Shown: one piece after another, positions 16,420 to 27,482 of the stretch | How positions within the stretch are numbered: position 1 is the stretch's first letter | Layout: the number at the start of each line of letters is the position of its first letter | From: Legionellales bacterium | Lineage (GTDB): Bacteria; Pseudomonadota; Gammaproteobacteria; Legionellales; Legionellaceae | Reading direction: 5' to 3' | Assembly: GCA_027449905.1 (NCBI GenBank) | Contig: DAIDKT010000101.1 | Location: 1-64,000 of the forward strand | DNA length: 64,000 nucleotides | The notes under the pieces: generated by a model | Told to the model about the DNA's origin: nothing | Databases searched by the model: none | The model's input: the letters and a program-made list of their open reading frames with translations, nothing else | Position numbers and translations under genes: made by a program

Positions 16420-19400
16420 TCAGCTGAAATTCTTGCCACTGCCCCCACCGATGCGGCCATTAAGTGTTGTTTGGTTTAAGTCTTCGTTCTCGTATGACGC
16501 AGGCTGTTGAATAAACATCCTGACAGGGTACTTTATTTGAGTGTTTTTTAACTCTTGCTCAATCTTCATCAAACATCTTGAAGATCTGGTTTCTAACCAA
16601 GATAATTTAATCCCAACCTGATCTAGAAAATACGAAATAAAGCTAAAAATTATCATCACGCCACGATGTTGGCGCAAAATCGGTTCGTACATTTTAATAA
16701 TTTTTTTTATTTCATCCCCATCCAACGTTGCTTTTTTAATTTCCGCATCTAATAACAAAAAACAAGTCATCGCAGCAATACCGGCGTCTTTGTGTTTTTT
16801 ACTATAACCACCACCCCATATATTTGAACGGTACTCTGTTCCATATCGATATAGCGAAACCGCTTTAACTTTTAATAACCAAACAGACTGTACCAGCGCG
16901 CTGATTTCAGTGTCTAATTGCGTTGGCGAAACCCAAATTTTTTTAGCTTTCAAATACGTTAAATGAGCAATTACCCGTGATTCAACTTGCACATATGCAT
17001 TCGCTTCTCCACGAGTGAGAGTCGTGCTATCAACCCATGAAGCGGCTCGATTGCTTTCAACAAGACCGTGCGTGCAACCATAACGCCAAGACTTTGGAAA
17101 ATCTTCCGAGGCTCGTGATCTGAAATCGCTGCCTAGTTGAGCCTTAAACCCTTGAGTATATTTTGTATCTTGCATGCAAAACAGTAAAGTATCATCATCC
17201 AGCAAATCTTTCTTTGAGTCTGACAAAGCCGACTTAAAAATAGACATCAGATCTTTGCGAGACTGCGGATATTCTGCTGGGTCATAACGCAGCGAAAAAC
17301 GATTCAATAGACCCTGATATTTTATTAAACATGGTGTATGAATCAAAAGTGTTGTTACCCATTGTTGAGATGAGTTGCGACCCCAAGGCAACAGCTCATT
17401 ATTCAATAAGCGTTCCAACTCATCTAGCATCACGGCTGCCTCTTTTGTTTGATTCTGTTGATTTAATTCTTCAAGCTTGATAAACAACTTCTTAAAAACA
17501 CGGTCGGCTATCTCTTGCTCATCACCCTGTCCTATTTTTTTAACGAGGATAAATAACAACAGGCGACTATCTGCAATGCTTGCATTGTCTATCAATGCAT
17601 CTAACCAGGGCTTGTGATCTAAACATTTATTCAGCGTAACCATTGCATGCTCATCCTCAAAAAACCACTTCATCAAATGAATGATGAGTGAAGCTTGGGA
17701 CAAGTTATATTGAAGACCAAATTTGATGGTTAAAGACAATCGCTCGGCTTCCGTAAATTGTATCTGAGACAATTGTTCCAGGGTTTCTTCATTAAATCTC
17801 CGCACTATGGATTCAAAGAGATCGATAACGTTAGGCAGCTCTTGGAGATATTGTGAAAAATATTCATACACATCGGGGTCCAGGTTCACTTGATCTTGAG
17901 CATAATCAACAAGATTGAATCTCCCATTTCGCGTGTCTTCCGTCGCGCGTGCCATGACTTGAGATAGCGCTGCAAAACGTTCACATTGTTTTTCGCTACA
18001 TGATGGATAATAGGTTAACCACTCCTCTTTTAAAATAACGCGTAAAGGATTTATTTTGATAAGATCATAAGCTTGTTTCGTTTCATTGACCACCAATTCA
18101 AGTTGAGATACCAAGGCGATGTCTGTGCCATTCAGTTTCATCAACCACTTTTTATAAAAAGTCATTTTTTCATCAAAATTTCGCGTGATCCATCGCCTGT
18201 TGGCTGGTTGATCTAAAAGTCCTTGAAACAGGCCACCGAAAAACCGAATTTGCTCCAACAGTTCCTGGTGATTGGTAAGGGCTAACACGGCCGCATCAGG
18301 TGCGTGCGTATTACCAAGCACAGTACCGTCGGTTGCACTAAGCCACAGCCATGTATCTTCTCTTAATTGAAAATTGCGGCATGAACTGGCTAGTTTTAAC
18401 TCTTGGGTGCTGATGATACAAGCGGTCAGCGTTGCTTCGGTTTTGCAAAACAAAATCGCCTGGACTGGCTTTAAGGGAAAATCAAGCATCGAGGCTTGAT
18501 GTTCTACAGTTTTATAATAATTGACACTCACATACAATTCGGTTGAAAAAAACTTGGGCGACTGTGAATCATGTTCGCGCGGTTGACATGCCTCGGTTAA
18601 TAACATCATATTAACCGGCTGATTTTTTACAAAAGCATCCAATGCATTTATTTTTACAAGGCCTTTTTCTATTATCCACGACTGAAATTTTTCTGGTTTG
18701 TATTTCGATGTATCAATCACATCTTGAACTTGCACTTGCTGTTGCTGTTGTTGTTGTTGCTGCTGCTGCTGCTGCTGCTCTTGACAATTTTGATCAAAAT
18801 GAGCCTGACTTGTCAACGATTTTTCGTGACCATGTTTTTTGGCAACATCTATAATTTCATTCATCGTGCCGATCAAGATACCTTGTTTGTCTAGGTCTTG
18901 TATGCCAATTTTTTGGAGATAAGTGCGCCATTCTGTTAACAGGAAATCACGATAATTCTCCAGTAATGTGACCGTATTTTCATACCAAGACAATTGGCCA
19001 TACTTTAAAAGAACATCTTCAATGGGCTTATCTATAAAATAATCTCTTAAAATTTTAGCCCATTCCATTCTCACATCAAACCAGGATGAATCAGTATTAT
19101 CACCAGACAGTAAACGCGACCATAAATCATCGCGCACCAACTGCTCCATTTTATCCCGTGAAGCGGTATAAATATCATCACGCAACGCCCTTTCTTGATT
19201 TTCCTCGCAACGGGTAAGCAACGACTCTAAGTCTTGTGGACAGTTCTCTGCATGCTTAGGAGATAGCAGAATTTGCAAGCTTTGCTTTTTGGCAAACCTG
19301 CGCATACGCAACACGCTTTGATACACATCTTTGATCATCAAGTCTTCATTCATCAGCAACAACGCCGAAGCATCAGGGGCTTGATCGATATGAATCCCAT

Positions 19401-22400
19401 AAGCATGTTTTTGATCATAATAACTAAAACGTTTATCAAATTCGCCGTTATTACTTACCGCACAGAGTGAGTCTGTGGACACACTCCACGCGCATAAAAT
19501 TTCTTGGGTATCAAAGTATAAAACTTGCTCGATAGGTGAGTTTGGTTGTTGCCTGAAATGACCGGCAAGTGTTCGTGCGACAGCTTCATTGCTGATCCCA
19601 ACAAATGTTGCACCCGCGTCGATGATGGCACGAACTGATTCATTGAAATGAGGCAAGATAAAATTGATTAGACCCTGTTCTCGATTAAACGGCAGGATGT
19701 GGACAGGTGTATTTTTTTCGCGCAATATTGTTTTCACAAACCCATTCGAACCCAGACCAATTTCACCATTAAAGGTTAATCCCAGGGCATACAACAGGTG
19801 ATTAAAAGGGGTGCCTGAATACCCGTTTCCGGATGCGAACTGACCAAAATGGCCCTGCGGATTACAAGTTAAGGTATCTGAGTCACCTCGTATACATTTT
19901 AAAATATAATCTTCCAACAAACACACGCGTGTTGCGTACGAGTGATTAACCTTCAGCAATAATGCGTCGAGTTGTTGATCATCTTCGGCATCAAATGTTT
20001 GTAAATCAATCTCGGCAACACGCAAAACACGTTGCGCCGTCTTTGTATCTTGATATGTCACCACTTGTCCTGGCGCCGCGATTGCAAAAGCACCCACAAA
20101 TTCACGCTGAGCTGTCTCTTGCCATTGTAAAATTAAATATTGGAGCAAATCTTTATCCAGACCACCCATTAAAACCGATTCGATCGTATAAAGAATAGCG
20201 GCTAAAGGATGGGAGAAACGGCTGCGCTCTTTCGGGGTCTGATTGGCAAGGTAGGGTATCGCCAAACACCGCTGGATCGCGGGCAGCTCTTGCAATAACG
20301 AGGGCCCATAATTTTCCTGGTGACGTTGATTGAGCGTGTATGGCAGCAGGGGGATGAGATCTTTATAGACATGAAATGTTTTTCTTATTTCAGGTAAACA
20401 GCCTACCGGTAAACCCAGAGGCCGCTCACTCTCTAGCGTCGGTGGCGTTAAATAGGCTTTTAATGTGTTACAAACTAGCGAACGCTCCATAGGAAAACCG
20501 GGGGCACCTGCACACTGAGTGACAATTTGATAAAGTGGGCTTTGTTCATCTTGTAGTAAATCATCAATGAGCTTATCACTCTGATAAGCACGCGGATGAA
20601 ACTGCACCGGTCCTTCACCCAGCAACATAATATAACGAAACAAGTCGATAGCCGGCTTAATCAGCTCAGCAGCAATGTAGGTCGGTTCCTCAATGGGATA
20701 ACGCAACAAGGCGGTATTCGGGTCCATCACCAGATGAATTTCATCCATGATGACATGTCCAAACTGCTTAACCAAACGATCGATTCTGGTCAGTAGAATC
20801 AATTTTTGTTTCCATTCAGTTAGCGCGTTTTTTTCCACTGGAGGCCGTTGGAACCAGGCTTCCTCTGTCTTCAATCGCAACGAAGAAAAACTTTCAGCTG
20901 AACTGATAATATACCTGCGTTCTAAGATGGTATTGAGAAATAAATCATAAATGGCTTTGATTGCATCCAATGAAAATTCAGAGCTTCGGTTAAATTTAAA
21001 GCAATTTACTTTTTTACCAAATAAATCCATAGACGTGGCATTGGCTGCAGAATAATTAGTCTCCAATGACGCATGAGGAACCTCGTAAACCACCACTTTG
21101 CCAGCAGCCTTGACCTCAGCAAGTAAGGGGCTAAACACATCCGTCTTCCCCTCACCCATCAACATTTTCAAAACGCTGTTGTTTCCTTCTTCAAATAAAC
21201 ACTCGAGGGCGGTTGCTTGATGAGGTCTCAGCAAGATTTTCTTACTGATTTGATGAAACATCAAACGTGTGTTATTTTTGGCAGGCTTTTGATTTTCACT
21301 GGTCAACACCACCATGATGTCATGCAAATCATATTCATCTGGATTTTTTTCTTCAAAAAATCTGTCAATTGTTTCAACCAAACGTTGCAACTGTTGCTGG
21401 TGAAGCGTTCGGGTCACATGATCATGTAAACGTTGGTGCAATAGCCTACATGCTGATTTTTCAAGATATGTTTCTTCTTGATATAAGGTATAATCAGCAT
21501 GAACATAACAACGCATCAATGCCTTTTCTTCCAATAATTCTTTTTGTGAAGCAGCGATCTGCAAACGAAAACGATGTTTTAAAGCAACATTGGCCTGCTG
21601 AAAGGTTTCTTCCCACGCTAACTGAAGCTCGCTTTTTAAATCAGCAATTTTTGTCTTTGCTGCATTTTTGAGCGTATTTAAGTTGTTTGTTAAGGATTCT
21701 TCTGTGAGCAAAGGCTTAAGCGCTTGGCGTTGATCTTCAATCCGTTGATACAGTAATCGACCGGCATCATCTTCCGCCATGTCCCCATTCAACACTGTCT
21801 TTTCGTCAATCGACACATGATTTGCAATGAGAGGTTGCAGCCACCCTGCGGGTTGCTGCGCCCACGTGCTTAAGGAAAATTGTAACGATGAATCCGTCGT
21901 TGTGATCGGATCCGCGGGTTTAACGGTTTGCTTGAGTATCGCGATCAGATCAGTCTGTTTCAGGCTTTCATCTACGGTAGTGAACATATCAGTGACCGTG
22001 ATTACTTGGTTGTACAGCGCACATTGTTGAACAATATCTCGCAGTGCGTCAAGTTTTAAGCCAATAAACGGTTCCTCTTTTTTTGGCATACTATCCGCCG
22101 TCAATGGAATCGCGTTGGCCAGCCGAGTGGTTATCGTTTGCTGCGAGCGATACTCCTGCTCTCTTTGGCGCTTTTCTTCTTGTTTTCTATCATATTCCAT
22201 GCGCTCATGAGCCACATGCCCTTCAATGAGGTTACGAATGTCATCAGGAGCACCCATCACTTGTAAGAGGAGATGAGCAGTATCGTAACATACATGATGA
22301 GTATGATTGATTGCCGCCTTTCCTTGCCCTTTGATATACGTTTCTAAAAAGTGCTTCAACTCGTTATATGATGGATGCAAGGGTGAGCAGGCAATGGCCA

Positions 22401-25400
22401 GGTAACGTGGTAGATGTGCCATCAAAAAAGATTCATCCATATTTGGATTTAATGCACCTAGCTGGATAGTGGCGATGTTTTCAGCCACACCAATGAGCCC
22501 GGTAGGCCATAAATCCAATCGATCGGGTACAGTGCCTGAACCCTTGCCCGCAACAGGGATCTCTTGTTCTCTCAAAGCTGATAAAAGTCGCGGAATCACT
22601 TCTTGCGTGATGTGAATTTGCAGGGACTGTTGTGTGTCTGCCACAGTTTGCTGGTCTTGATTTCCATGGCGTCTCACATGTTCAATAACGACAAGCTTAT
22701 GCTCCAATATAGCGCGCTCAAGTGTTAAGGAAAAAAAGCGTGACGTCTTCGGCATATGATCTAATAAAATGCGGCGTTCACCATCCGCTAAAGCAAAGTG
22801 AGGTGACAGCGCATGGTTCTCGGTGTAGCGCTGTAAAGTGACATACAATTGCTCTAGTATGTTGGGGAGCCCAACATAAAAATTAGATAGCGACGATGGT
22901 ACAAGCGTACCGTGCTTTGATTGATCATTCACAAAATGAGGCAACGGTTTATCGCCAATGTATTCAAAAAATAAAGCCGCTGCTTTCAATTGGCAGGCCA
23001 TCGTCGCAGTCGACTTATCAAATGGCAGTTCTTGAAAAATCCACGCAAGATACGTAAGCTCTTCTGGCGATTGTTCAAAACGAAAACGAGCGCGGGCAAG
23101 ATTTAATATATCCCAGGCTTTGGTTGGTTCATGGCTGGCCAAATAGACATAGCAAAGATACAATGCGTCCGCTGCGCTCGATAAACGTAATTGACCTTGG
23201 GACTCATAAACCGTGATATAACCCTCACTGTGTCGCATATCGCTGCGCCGTTGATTTTTCACGTTGGAGATATCGTGGGTCAAGGATAAATATTGATTGT
23301 CTTGTTGTGGTTTCTTGGCATCCAAATAAAATCGTTGAATGGGAACCAGGTGTAATTTATCATCAACGGCTTTCGCCCAGGTTAGGCAGGCAACTTCTGG
23401 TGGAAAACAGGAAGCACCCGGCACTTGCAGACGATAATGCTTGGCATTTGGCAACTGTAACTCCCCATGTTCCACCGGCAAACACAACTGATAACGTACT
23501 AACGTTACTTGCCCCGTTTGTTGCCCGGGCTCCAAATCTTCCAAGATGTAATCAGACGCATCAAACGACGCCAGTTGTTGGAAGTATTTCGTGGGTGGTG
23601 TCAAAACCCAATTGGTGTTCTTTACAAGACGACATTGTCCTGCGTCGATCGCGTAAAACGGTAGGTTCTTTTCATAGATATACGCATCAGCTCCCCTTTC
23701 AATTGCCTGTGCTTTGACCCACAACGCCATGGTTTTTTCATTAATCAACACATTTTCTTCTTTGATAAACTGGGGTAAAACAGTATCTTTTGAAAATTTT
23801 TGATAAGAATACCACACGCCTTCGATGGCTTTTTGAACTATTTGATGTGGTGGTTTGTTTATAAAGCGAACCATTGGCTGAGTAAACAAAATCATGTTCT
23901 CATCAGGTGAAATAAAACAACGTGCATGAGGATCAATCTCAAGGACTGCAAGCCACGAATCGGCTCTCAGTCTTTCAGGAATGGGACTATTGCGCAGGCC
24001 ATTTAAAAACACATGGCCTTGTTGCACATCAATTGAGTAAGATTGGTTTCCATCGATGACCTGATAAATAGGATAATCGCCTATGAGTTGGGCTTGCTCG
24101 GTGACAGGACAACGTAAAGCCAAGAGTATCGGAATAATTTGCGTTTGAATGCGCACTTGGTCTGTCTGAGAAATATCCTGCATCCAATGACGAAACGCAT
24201 AATTGGCTTGCTCTAATGCAAACCGATTTTCAGTATCCTTTTCATCGAAAGGAATCGCATGACCTTTCAAATAAAAATAAGACAAACAAGCTTGTTCAAA
24301 TCCTTGTTCAATGACGACACCCTCCTGATGCAAAATCATGATGGTGAATAAGCGATAACAATGGAGTGCGGCGATTATCTCGGGATCTTTTTGATGCACG
24401 AATTTTTCATTGATTACCCCAAGTCCAAATCCCAAACCGAGAATACTGGTTTCCCTAAACCGACTGTCATGGATAAAATAGCGATAATATGCCCACTGCA
24501 TGCGAATAAAAAATATCGCCATTGGTTTTAAGACATCTCGGGCTTTGGTTGAGTACACCAGACCTTCACTAAAAAACGCACGTATTCGTTGATGCATCGC
24601 GTCTTCGGGTGGAAAAACAGCCAAAGCGCCAGTTTGAAAAAAATTGGCTTCAAAATACCATTGGTTGGCCCTATCCTCAAAATATGACAATGGAAAATGA
24701 AAGCGATCCATGATGAGATATATCAAATTATCAAGCGAGACTCTTGTTTGGGAGAACAATGAGTGCATCGGTTCTAAAAGGTGGAGACCATTGCTGTTGG
24801 TAGGTGAGGAGGCATAATAGTGATTATACGGAGACTTGTGATCTTGCTGCAGGGCACGTATCGGAATTGTTGGCATGTTCGTTTGCAAGTCCACACTGAT
24901 GTATTGATGGTACGGAAGCTCTTTTGCCTCGTTACGACCATAATTATCAACCCAAGGTAAGTAAAATGTACAAAAATTAGCCGCTGATATTTCAAGAATA
25001 TTTGTTGTAAAGGACAATTCTGGATTTTTACATGAGAAGGATGGATCACGTGCGCCTACCTTTGGGGGCCGCAAAGAAACGTTTGATCCAGTCGTACTAA
25101 AAATTACTTTACAGAGCGCCGCTTCAAATTGCATATGTCGCCCAAATCTTGGTTTGATGGCATTTTTTATTTCTTCAGATGCCGTCTCTTTCAATCGCCC
25201 ATATGCATTAAACGCTGAAAAAACAAAATGAAGCTTCAATAAATCATCGGCCTCCATTGTCAGCATAAGAGCCCAATTTCGCATTATCGTGATTTCTTGG
25301 CTATATTTTCCACGATTACTGTACTCAAAATAATACTTGTTCTCGAATGAATAACGTGTATTTTTTGAATCGTCTCTCGCTTTGTTCAAGACCGTCTCAA

Positions 25401-27366
25401 GAGGAAACAGGGTGTTCAAAACATCATCGCTCACCGACTTTGCCAACAAATCTCGATAAAATTGCTTGACACAGGGGGATTCTGACCATTGATTAAAGTT
25501 AGTCTTTTTCAGAGTTGGGTCTTTCTCACGCTGCGCGCTATAAGCTGCATCTTGAGTCTCATTGCGTTCATATAGGCTTAATATAGTCAATAATCGTTGA
25601 TCAAGATCGACCTGATGGGTCGAGATATAGGGACTGCGAGGAAGTTGCTTAAGCGATTCACACAATGACCTCCAAAAACAAAAATGAAACGGCATCCTGT
25701 CCTGAAAGTGTGCCAATTGCGCATCAAAATAATCCATCAGGGTGATAAAGCTCAGTCGCGTTAGCAAGCACCTCGGTATTTGTTTATTCCCTAATAAACT
25801 CGATATCGATTGTTCATAATGATCATGCAATTTACCCAGGGCATCGAGCATACGCTGCAGTATTTCTTCTTGGCAGTCTATGGCTTGATAACAGGCCAGT
25901 TGGGTAAATATAGGAGATGCATCTGGTCCATTTGCATATGCAGGTGGTATCGGTAACCGTTGGATAAGCCGTTCGATGTTTGCAAAAACCCATGTTGGAT
26001 CAGTTGCGCGATTGACCTCACACGCCTCAATAAACTGTTCGATCATCTCAATATTAATCGCATCGAATCGGAACTCTGGGTTAAAAAAAGGGGGGGTAAG
26101 CGCGACCTGGGTTACTACCCCAGGCAAAATATCTGATACCACGTTGGGTGTTTCAAGGGTGATTCGATAAACCGTTGGCACAACCTGCGGTGTTCGCAGT
26201 CGCTGTGGTTGTTCATTGTTAGCAATCGGTGCGCTGAGCCGTTGCTGCCATTGGTGCAACTGGTCAAGTTTTTCATGAAATTGGGACACCGTCTCGGGTT
26301 TACATCGCGCTAACAAGGCAAAAAGACCCTCAATTGCTCGCAAACACAGCGTATTGATACCAGTTTGCGGCGATGGCAGCGGATTTGACGCAATAAACTG
26401 CGCTAATAGACCCATTTTAAAGAGAAACAATCGATCGTGCGCAACATCAGGCCCCAGATGCAGTGCCAACAAATGATAAAGCAAATCATTCAATCCAGCT
26501 GCGAGCAAATAGGTGGTGGACGTTGGTAAAACCGCAAGGCTCACGGCGTCCACCGGTTCCACAGCAAGTGAGCTTGCCTCAAGGAAGGTCGCATGGAACT
26601 GTAACTTGTGATAAAACTCATTGACAGACCCATACACTGGTATTGTGCTCATTTTTTGACCTTGCATGTGGAGTTGAGCCAAGATCAGGGTTTCACAAAA
26701 TGCGATGAGATTGGTTTCTGACGCTTGTGCGGGAATGAGGAAGCCTTTACTGGGGAAATAACGCCCATAGCGAAGCGTGGGATCACAGGATGCCTCATCA
26801 CGTTCCGCATCATACAACCTGAATTGCAAGCGATCATCTTCATCTCGTAACACCTCATATAACATATAAAAACGGGTATAACTCTTTTCACCCCCGTTAA
26901 TCACCACACCACCCGGTAAAAGCGTGGATTCATTGCGTTTTACTCCTTGGATTTTTTTAACCATCTCCTCAGCGATTCGCTGAATTTTTTCCTTCCCTGT
27001 ATCTAACAGTTTCTGCAGTCGCGCATGTAGATCCTTGCTATTTTTTTGGTCAGGAGGGTTCTCTCCGAGCTGAACCTTTTCAATCTCAGCCATGATATTT
27101 TTTGCTTCGTCTAACAATCGGCTGGCTTCAATATCAAGTGCACGAACCTTCGACTCCCACGCCAACATGCTTTGAATAGAAACAGCCAAATCTTGCAGTG
27201 CTTTTGTATCGTTCGACAAAGAACGTGCAAAACAGGCAAATACTCGTTCAAAAGCAACCTCCAATGAGTCCATTTGCGTGTTTACACGCCCCCGCGAGTC
27301 AAAATTAGCAAGAATGGTCCACAGCATTTGTGGTGAAACATGTTGTTGGTCGTCACGTGTTTGCAT
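16420..27366 (-). CDS. Giant DUF3638-type helicase-like protein
   Basis: A 3648-aa single reading frame. A superfamily-2-like ATPase core sits at about 2050-2700. Walker A is MLMGEGKT (Lys2074), a DExH-like Walker B is VIMDEIHLVMD (Asp2208, Glu2209), and a C-terminal lobe carries YYDQKHAYGIHID (near 2651) and VLRMRRFAKKQS (near 2690). These match the DUF3638/DUF3645 family known mainly from fungi, oomycetes and plants, which has the same GEGKT, D-x-x-H-x-x-G-x-D and R-M-R elements. The first 2000 residues and the tail show no motif I know. A run of 14 Gln occupies 2864-2877. No signal peptide. The stop codon lies inside a degenerate repeat. Biochemical role unknown; host-directed action is inference. 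Confidence 0.85.
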   Translation of the reverse strand: MQTRDDQQHVSPQMLWTILANFDSRGRVNTQMDSLEVAFERVFACFARSLSNDTKALQDLAVSIQSMLAWESKVRALDIEASRLLDEAKNIMAEIEKVQLGENPPDQKNSKDLHARLQKLLDTGKEKIQRIAEEMVKKIQGVKRNESTLLPGGVVINGGEKSYTRFYMLYEVLRDEDDRLQFRLYDAERDEASCDPTLRYGRYFPSKGFLIPAQASETNLIAFCETLILAQLHMQGQKMSTIPVYGSVNEFYHKLQFHATFLEASSLAVEPVDAVSLAVLPTSTTYLLAAGLNDLLYHLLALHLGPDVAHDRLFLFKMGLLAQFIASNPLPSPQTGINTLCLRAIEGLFALLARCKPETVSQFHEKLDQLHQWQQRLSAPIANNEQPQRLRTPQVVPTVYRITLETPNVVSDILPGVVTQVALTPPFFNPEFRFDAINIEMIEQFIEACEVNRATDPTWVFANIERLIQRLPIPPAYANGPDASPIFTQLACYQAIDCQEEILQRMLDALGKLHDHYEQSISSLLGNKQIPRCLLTRLSFITLMDYFDAQLAHFQDRMPFHFCFWRSLCESLKQLPRSPYISTHQVDLDQRLLTILSLYERNETQDAAYSAQREKDPTLKKTNFNQWSESPCVKQFYRDLLAKSVSDDVLNTLFPLETVLNKARDDSKNTRYSFENKYYFEYSNRGKYSQEITIMRNWALMLTMEADDLLKLHFVFSAFNAYGRLKETASEEIKNAIKPRFGRHMQFEAALCKVIFSTTGSNVSLRPPKVGARDPSFSCKNPELSFTTNILEISAANFCTFYLPWVDNYGRNEAKELPYHQYISVDLQTNMPTIPIRALQQDHKSPYNHYYASSPTNSNGLHLLEPMHSLFSQTRVSLDNLIYLIMDRFHFPLSYFEDRANQWYFEANFFQTGALAVFPPEDAMHQRIRAFFSEGLVYSTKARDVLKPMAIFFIRMQWAYYRYFIHDSRFRETSILGLGFGLGVINEKFVHQKDPEIIAALHCYRLFTIMILHQEGVVIEQGFEQACLSYFYLKGHAIPFDEKDTENRFALEQANYAFRHWMQDISQTDQVRIQTQIIPILLALRCPVTEQAQLIGDYPIYQVIDGNQSYSIDVQQGHVFLNGLRNSPIPERLRADSWLAVLEIDPHARCFISPDENMILFTQPMVRFINKPPHQIVQKAIEGVWYSYQKFSKDTVLPQFIKEENVLINEKTMALWVKAQAIERGADAYIYEKNLPFYAIDAGQCRLVKNTNWVLTPPTKYFQQLASFDASDYILEDLEPGQQTGQVTLVRYQLCLPVEHGELQLPNAKHYRLQVPGASCFPPEVACLTWAKAVDDKLHLVPIQRFYLDAKKPQQDNQYLSLTHDISNVKNQRRSDMRHSEGYITVYESQGQLRLSSAADALYLCYVYLASHEPTKAWDILNLARARFRFEQSPEELTYLAWIFQELPFDKSTATMACQLKAAALFFEYIGDKPLPHFVNDQSKHGTLVPSSLSNFYVGLPNILEQLYVTLQRYTENHALSPHFALADGERRILLDHMPKTSRFFSLTLERAILEHKLVVIEHVRRHGNQDQQTVADTQQSLQIHITQEVIPRLLSALREQEIPVAGKGSGTVPDRLDLWPTGLIGVAENIATIQLGALNPNMDESFLMAHLPRYLAIACSPLHPSYNELKHFLETYIKGQGKAAINHTHHVCYDTAHLLLQVMGAPDDIRNLIEGHVAHERMEYDRKQEEKRQREQEYRSQQTITTRLANAIPLTADSMPKKEEPFIGLKLDALRDIVQQCALYNQVITVTDMFTTVDESLKQTDLIAILKQTVKPADPITTTDSSLQFSLSTWAQQPAGWLQPLIANHVSIDEKTVLNGDMAEDDAGRLLYQRIEDQRQALKPLLTEESLTNNLNTLKNAAKTKIADLKSELQLAWEETFQQANVALKHRFRLQIAASQKELLEEKALMRCYVHADYTLYQEETYLEKSACRLLHQRLHDHVTRTLHQQQLQRLVETIDRFFEEKNPDEYDLHDIMVVLTSENQKPAKNNTRLMFHQISKKILLRPHQATALECLFEEGNNSVLKMLMGEGKTDVFSPLLAEVKAAGKVVVYEVPHASLETNYSAANATSMDLFGKKVNCFKFNRSSEFSLDAIKAIYDLFLNTILERRYIISSAESFSSLRLKTEEAWFQRPPVEKNALTEWKQKLILLTRIDRLVKQFGHVIMDEIHLVMDPNTALLRYPIEEPTYIAAELIKPAIDLFRYIMLLGEGPVQFHPRAYQSDKLIDDLLQDEQSPLYQIVTQCAGAPGFPMERSLVCNTLKAYLTPPTLESERPLGLPVGCLPEIRKTFHVYKDLIPLLPYTLNQRHQENYGPSLLQELPAIQRCLAIPYLANQTPKERSRFSHPLAAILYTIESVLMGGLDKDLLQYLILQWQETAQREFVGAFAIAAPGQVVTYQDTKTAQRVLRVAEIDLQTFDAEDDQQLDALLLKVNHSYATRVCLLEDYILKCIRGDSDTLTCNPQGHFGQFASGNGYSGTPFNHLLYALGLTFNGEIGLGSNGFVKTILREKNTPVHILPFNREQGLINFILPHFNESVRAIIDAGATFVGISNEAVARTLAGHFRQQPNSPIEQVLYFDTQEILCAWSVSTDSLCAVSNNGEFDKRFSYYDQKHAYGIHIDQAPDASALLLMNEDLMIKDVYQSVLRMRRFAKKQSLQILLSPKHAENCPQDLESLLTRCEENQERALRDDIYTASRDKMEQLVRDDLWSRLLSGDNTDSSWFDVRMEWAKILRDYFIDKPIEDVLLKYGQLSWYENTVTLLENYRDFLLTEWRTYLQKIGIQDLDKQGILIGTMNEIIDVAKKHGHEKSLTSQAHFDQNCQEQQQQQQQQQQQQQQVQVQDVIDTSKYKPEKFQSWIIEKGLVKINALDAFVKNQPVNMMLLTEACQPREHDSQSPKFFSTELYVSVNYYKTVEHQASMLDFPLKPVQAILFCKTEATLTACIISTQELKLASSCRNFQLREDTWLWLSATDGTVLGNTHAPDAAVLALTNHQELLEQIRFFGGLFQGLLDQPANRRWITRNFDEKMTFYKKWLMKLNGTDIALVSQLELVVNETKQAYDLIKINPLRVILKEEWLTYYPSCSEKQCERFAALSQVMARATEDTRNGRFNLVDYAQDQVNLDPDVYEYFSQYLQELPNVIDLFESIVRRFNEETLEQLSQIQFTEAERLSLTIKFGLQYNLSQASLIIHLMKWFFEDEHAMVTLNKCLDHKPWLDALIDNASIADSRLLLFILVKKIGQGDEQEIADRVFKKLFIKLEELNQQNQTKEAAVMLDELERLLNNELLPWGRNSSQQWVTTLLIHTPCLIKYQGLLNRFSLRYDPAEYPQSRKDLMSIFKSALSDSKKDLLDDDTLLFCMQDTKYTQGFKAQLGSDFRSRASEDFPKSWRYGCTHGLVESNRAASWVDSTTLTRGEANAYVQVESRVIAHLTYLKAKKIWVSPTQLDTEISALVQSVWLLKVKAVSLYRYGTEYRSNIWGGGYSKKHKDAGIAAMTCFLLLDAEIKKATLDGDEIKKIIKMYEPILRQHRGVMIIFSFISYFLDQVGIKLSWLETRSSRCLMKIEQELKNTQIKYPVRMFIQQPASYENEDLNQTTLNGRIGGGSGKNFS

Positions 27367-27482
27367 AAAGCCCCAATGATCGTTTGGTATATCGCTTAGG
27401 TGTGTACTTGAATTATAATTAATGACGCTTAATTAATCAACCATGGGTGTTCCTGCAGCACAGTCACAACATGCGGATACGA

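Noticed and set aside
18642-18854. Alanine/valine-rich reading frame opposite the giant gene
   Set aside because: It is the complement of the polyglutamine codon tract and has no start signal or recognisable protein.
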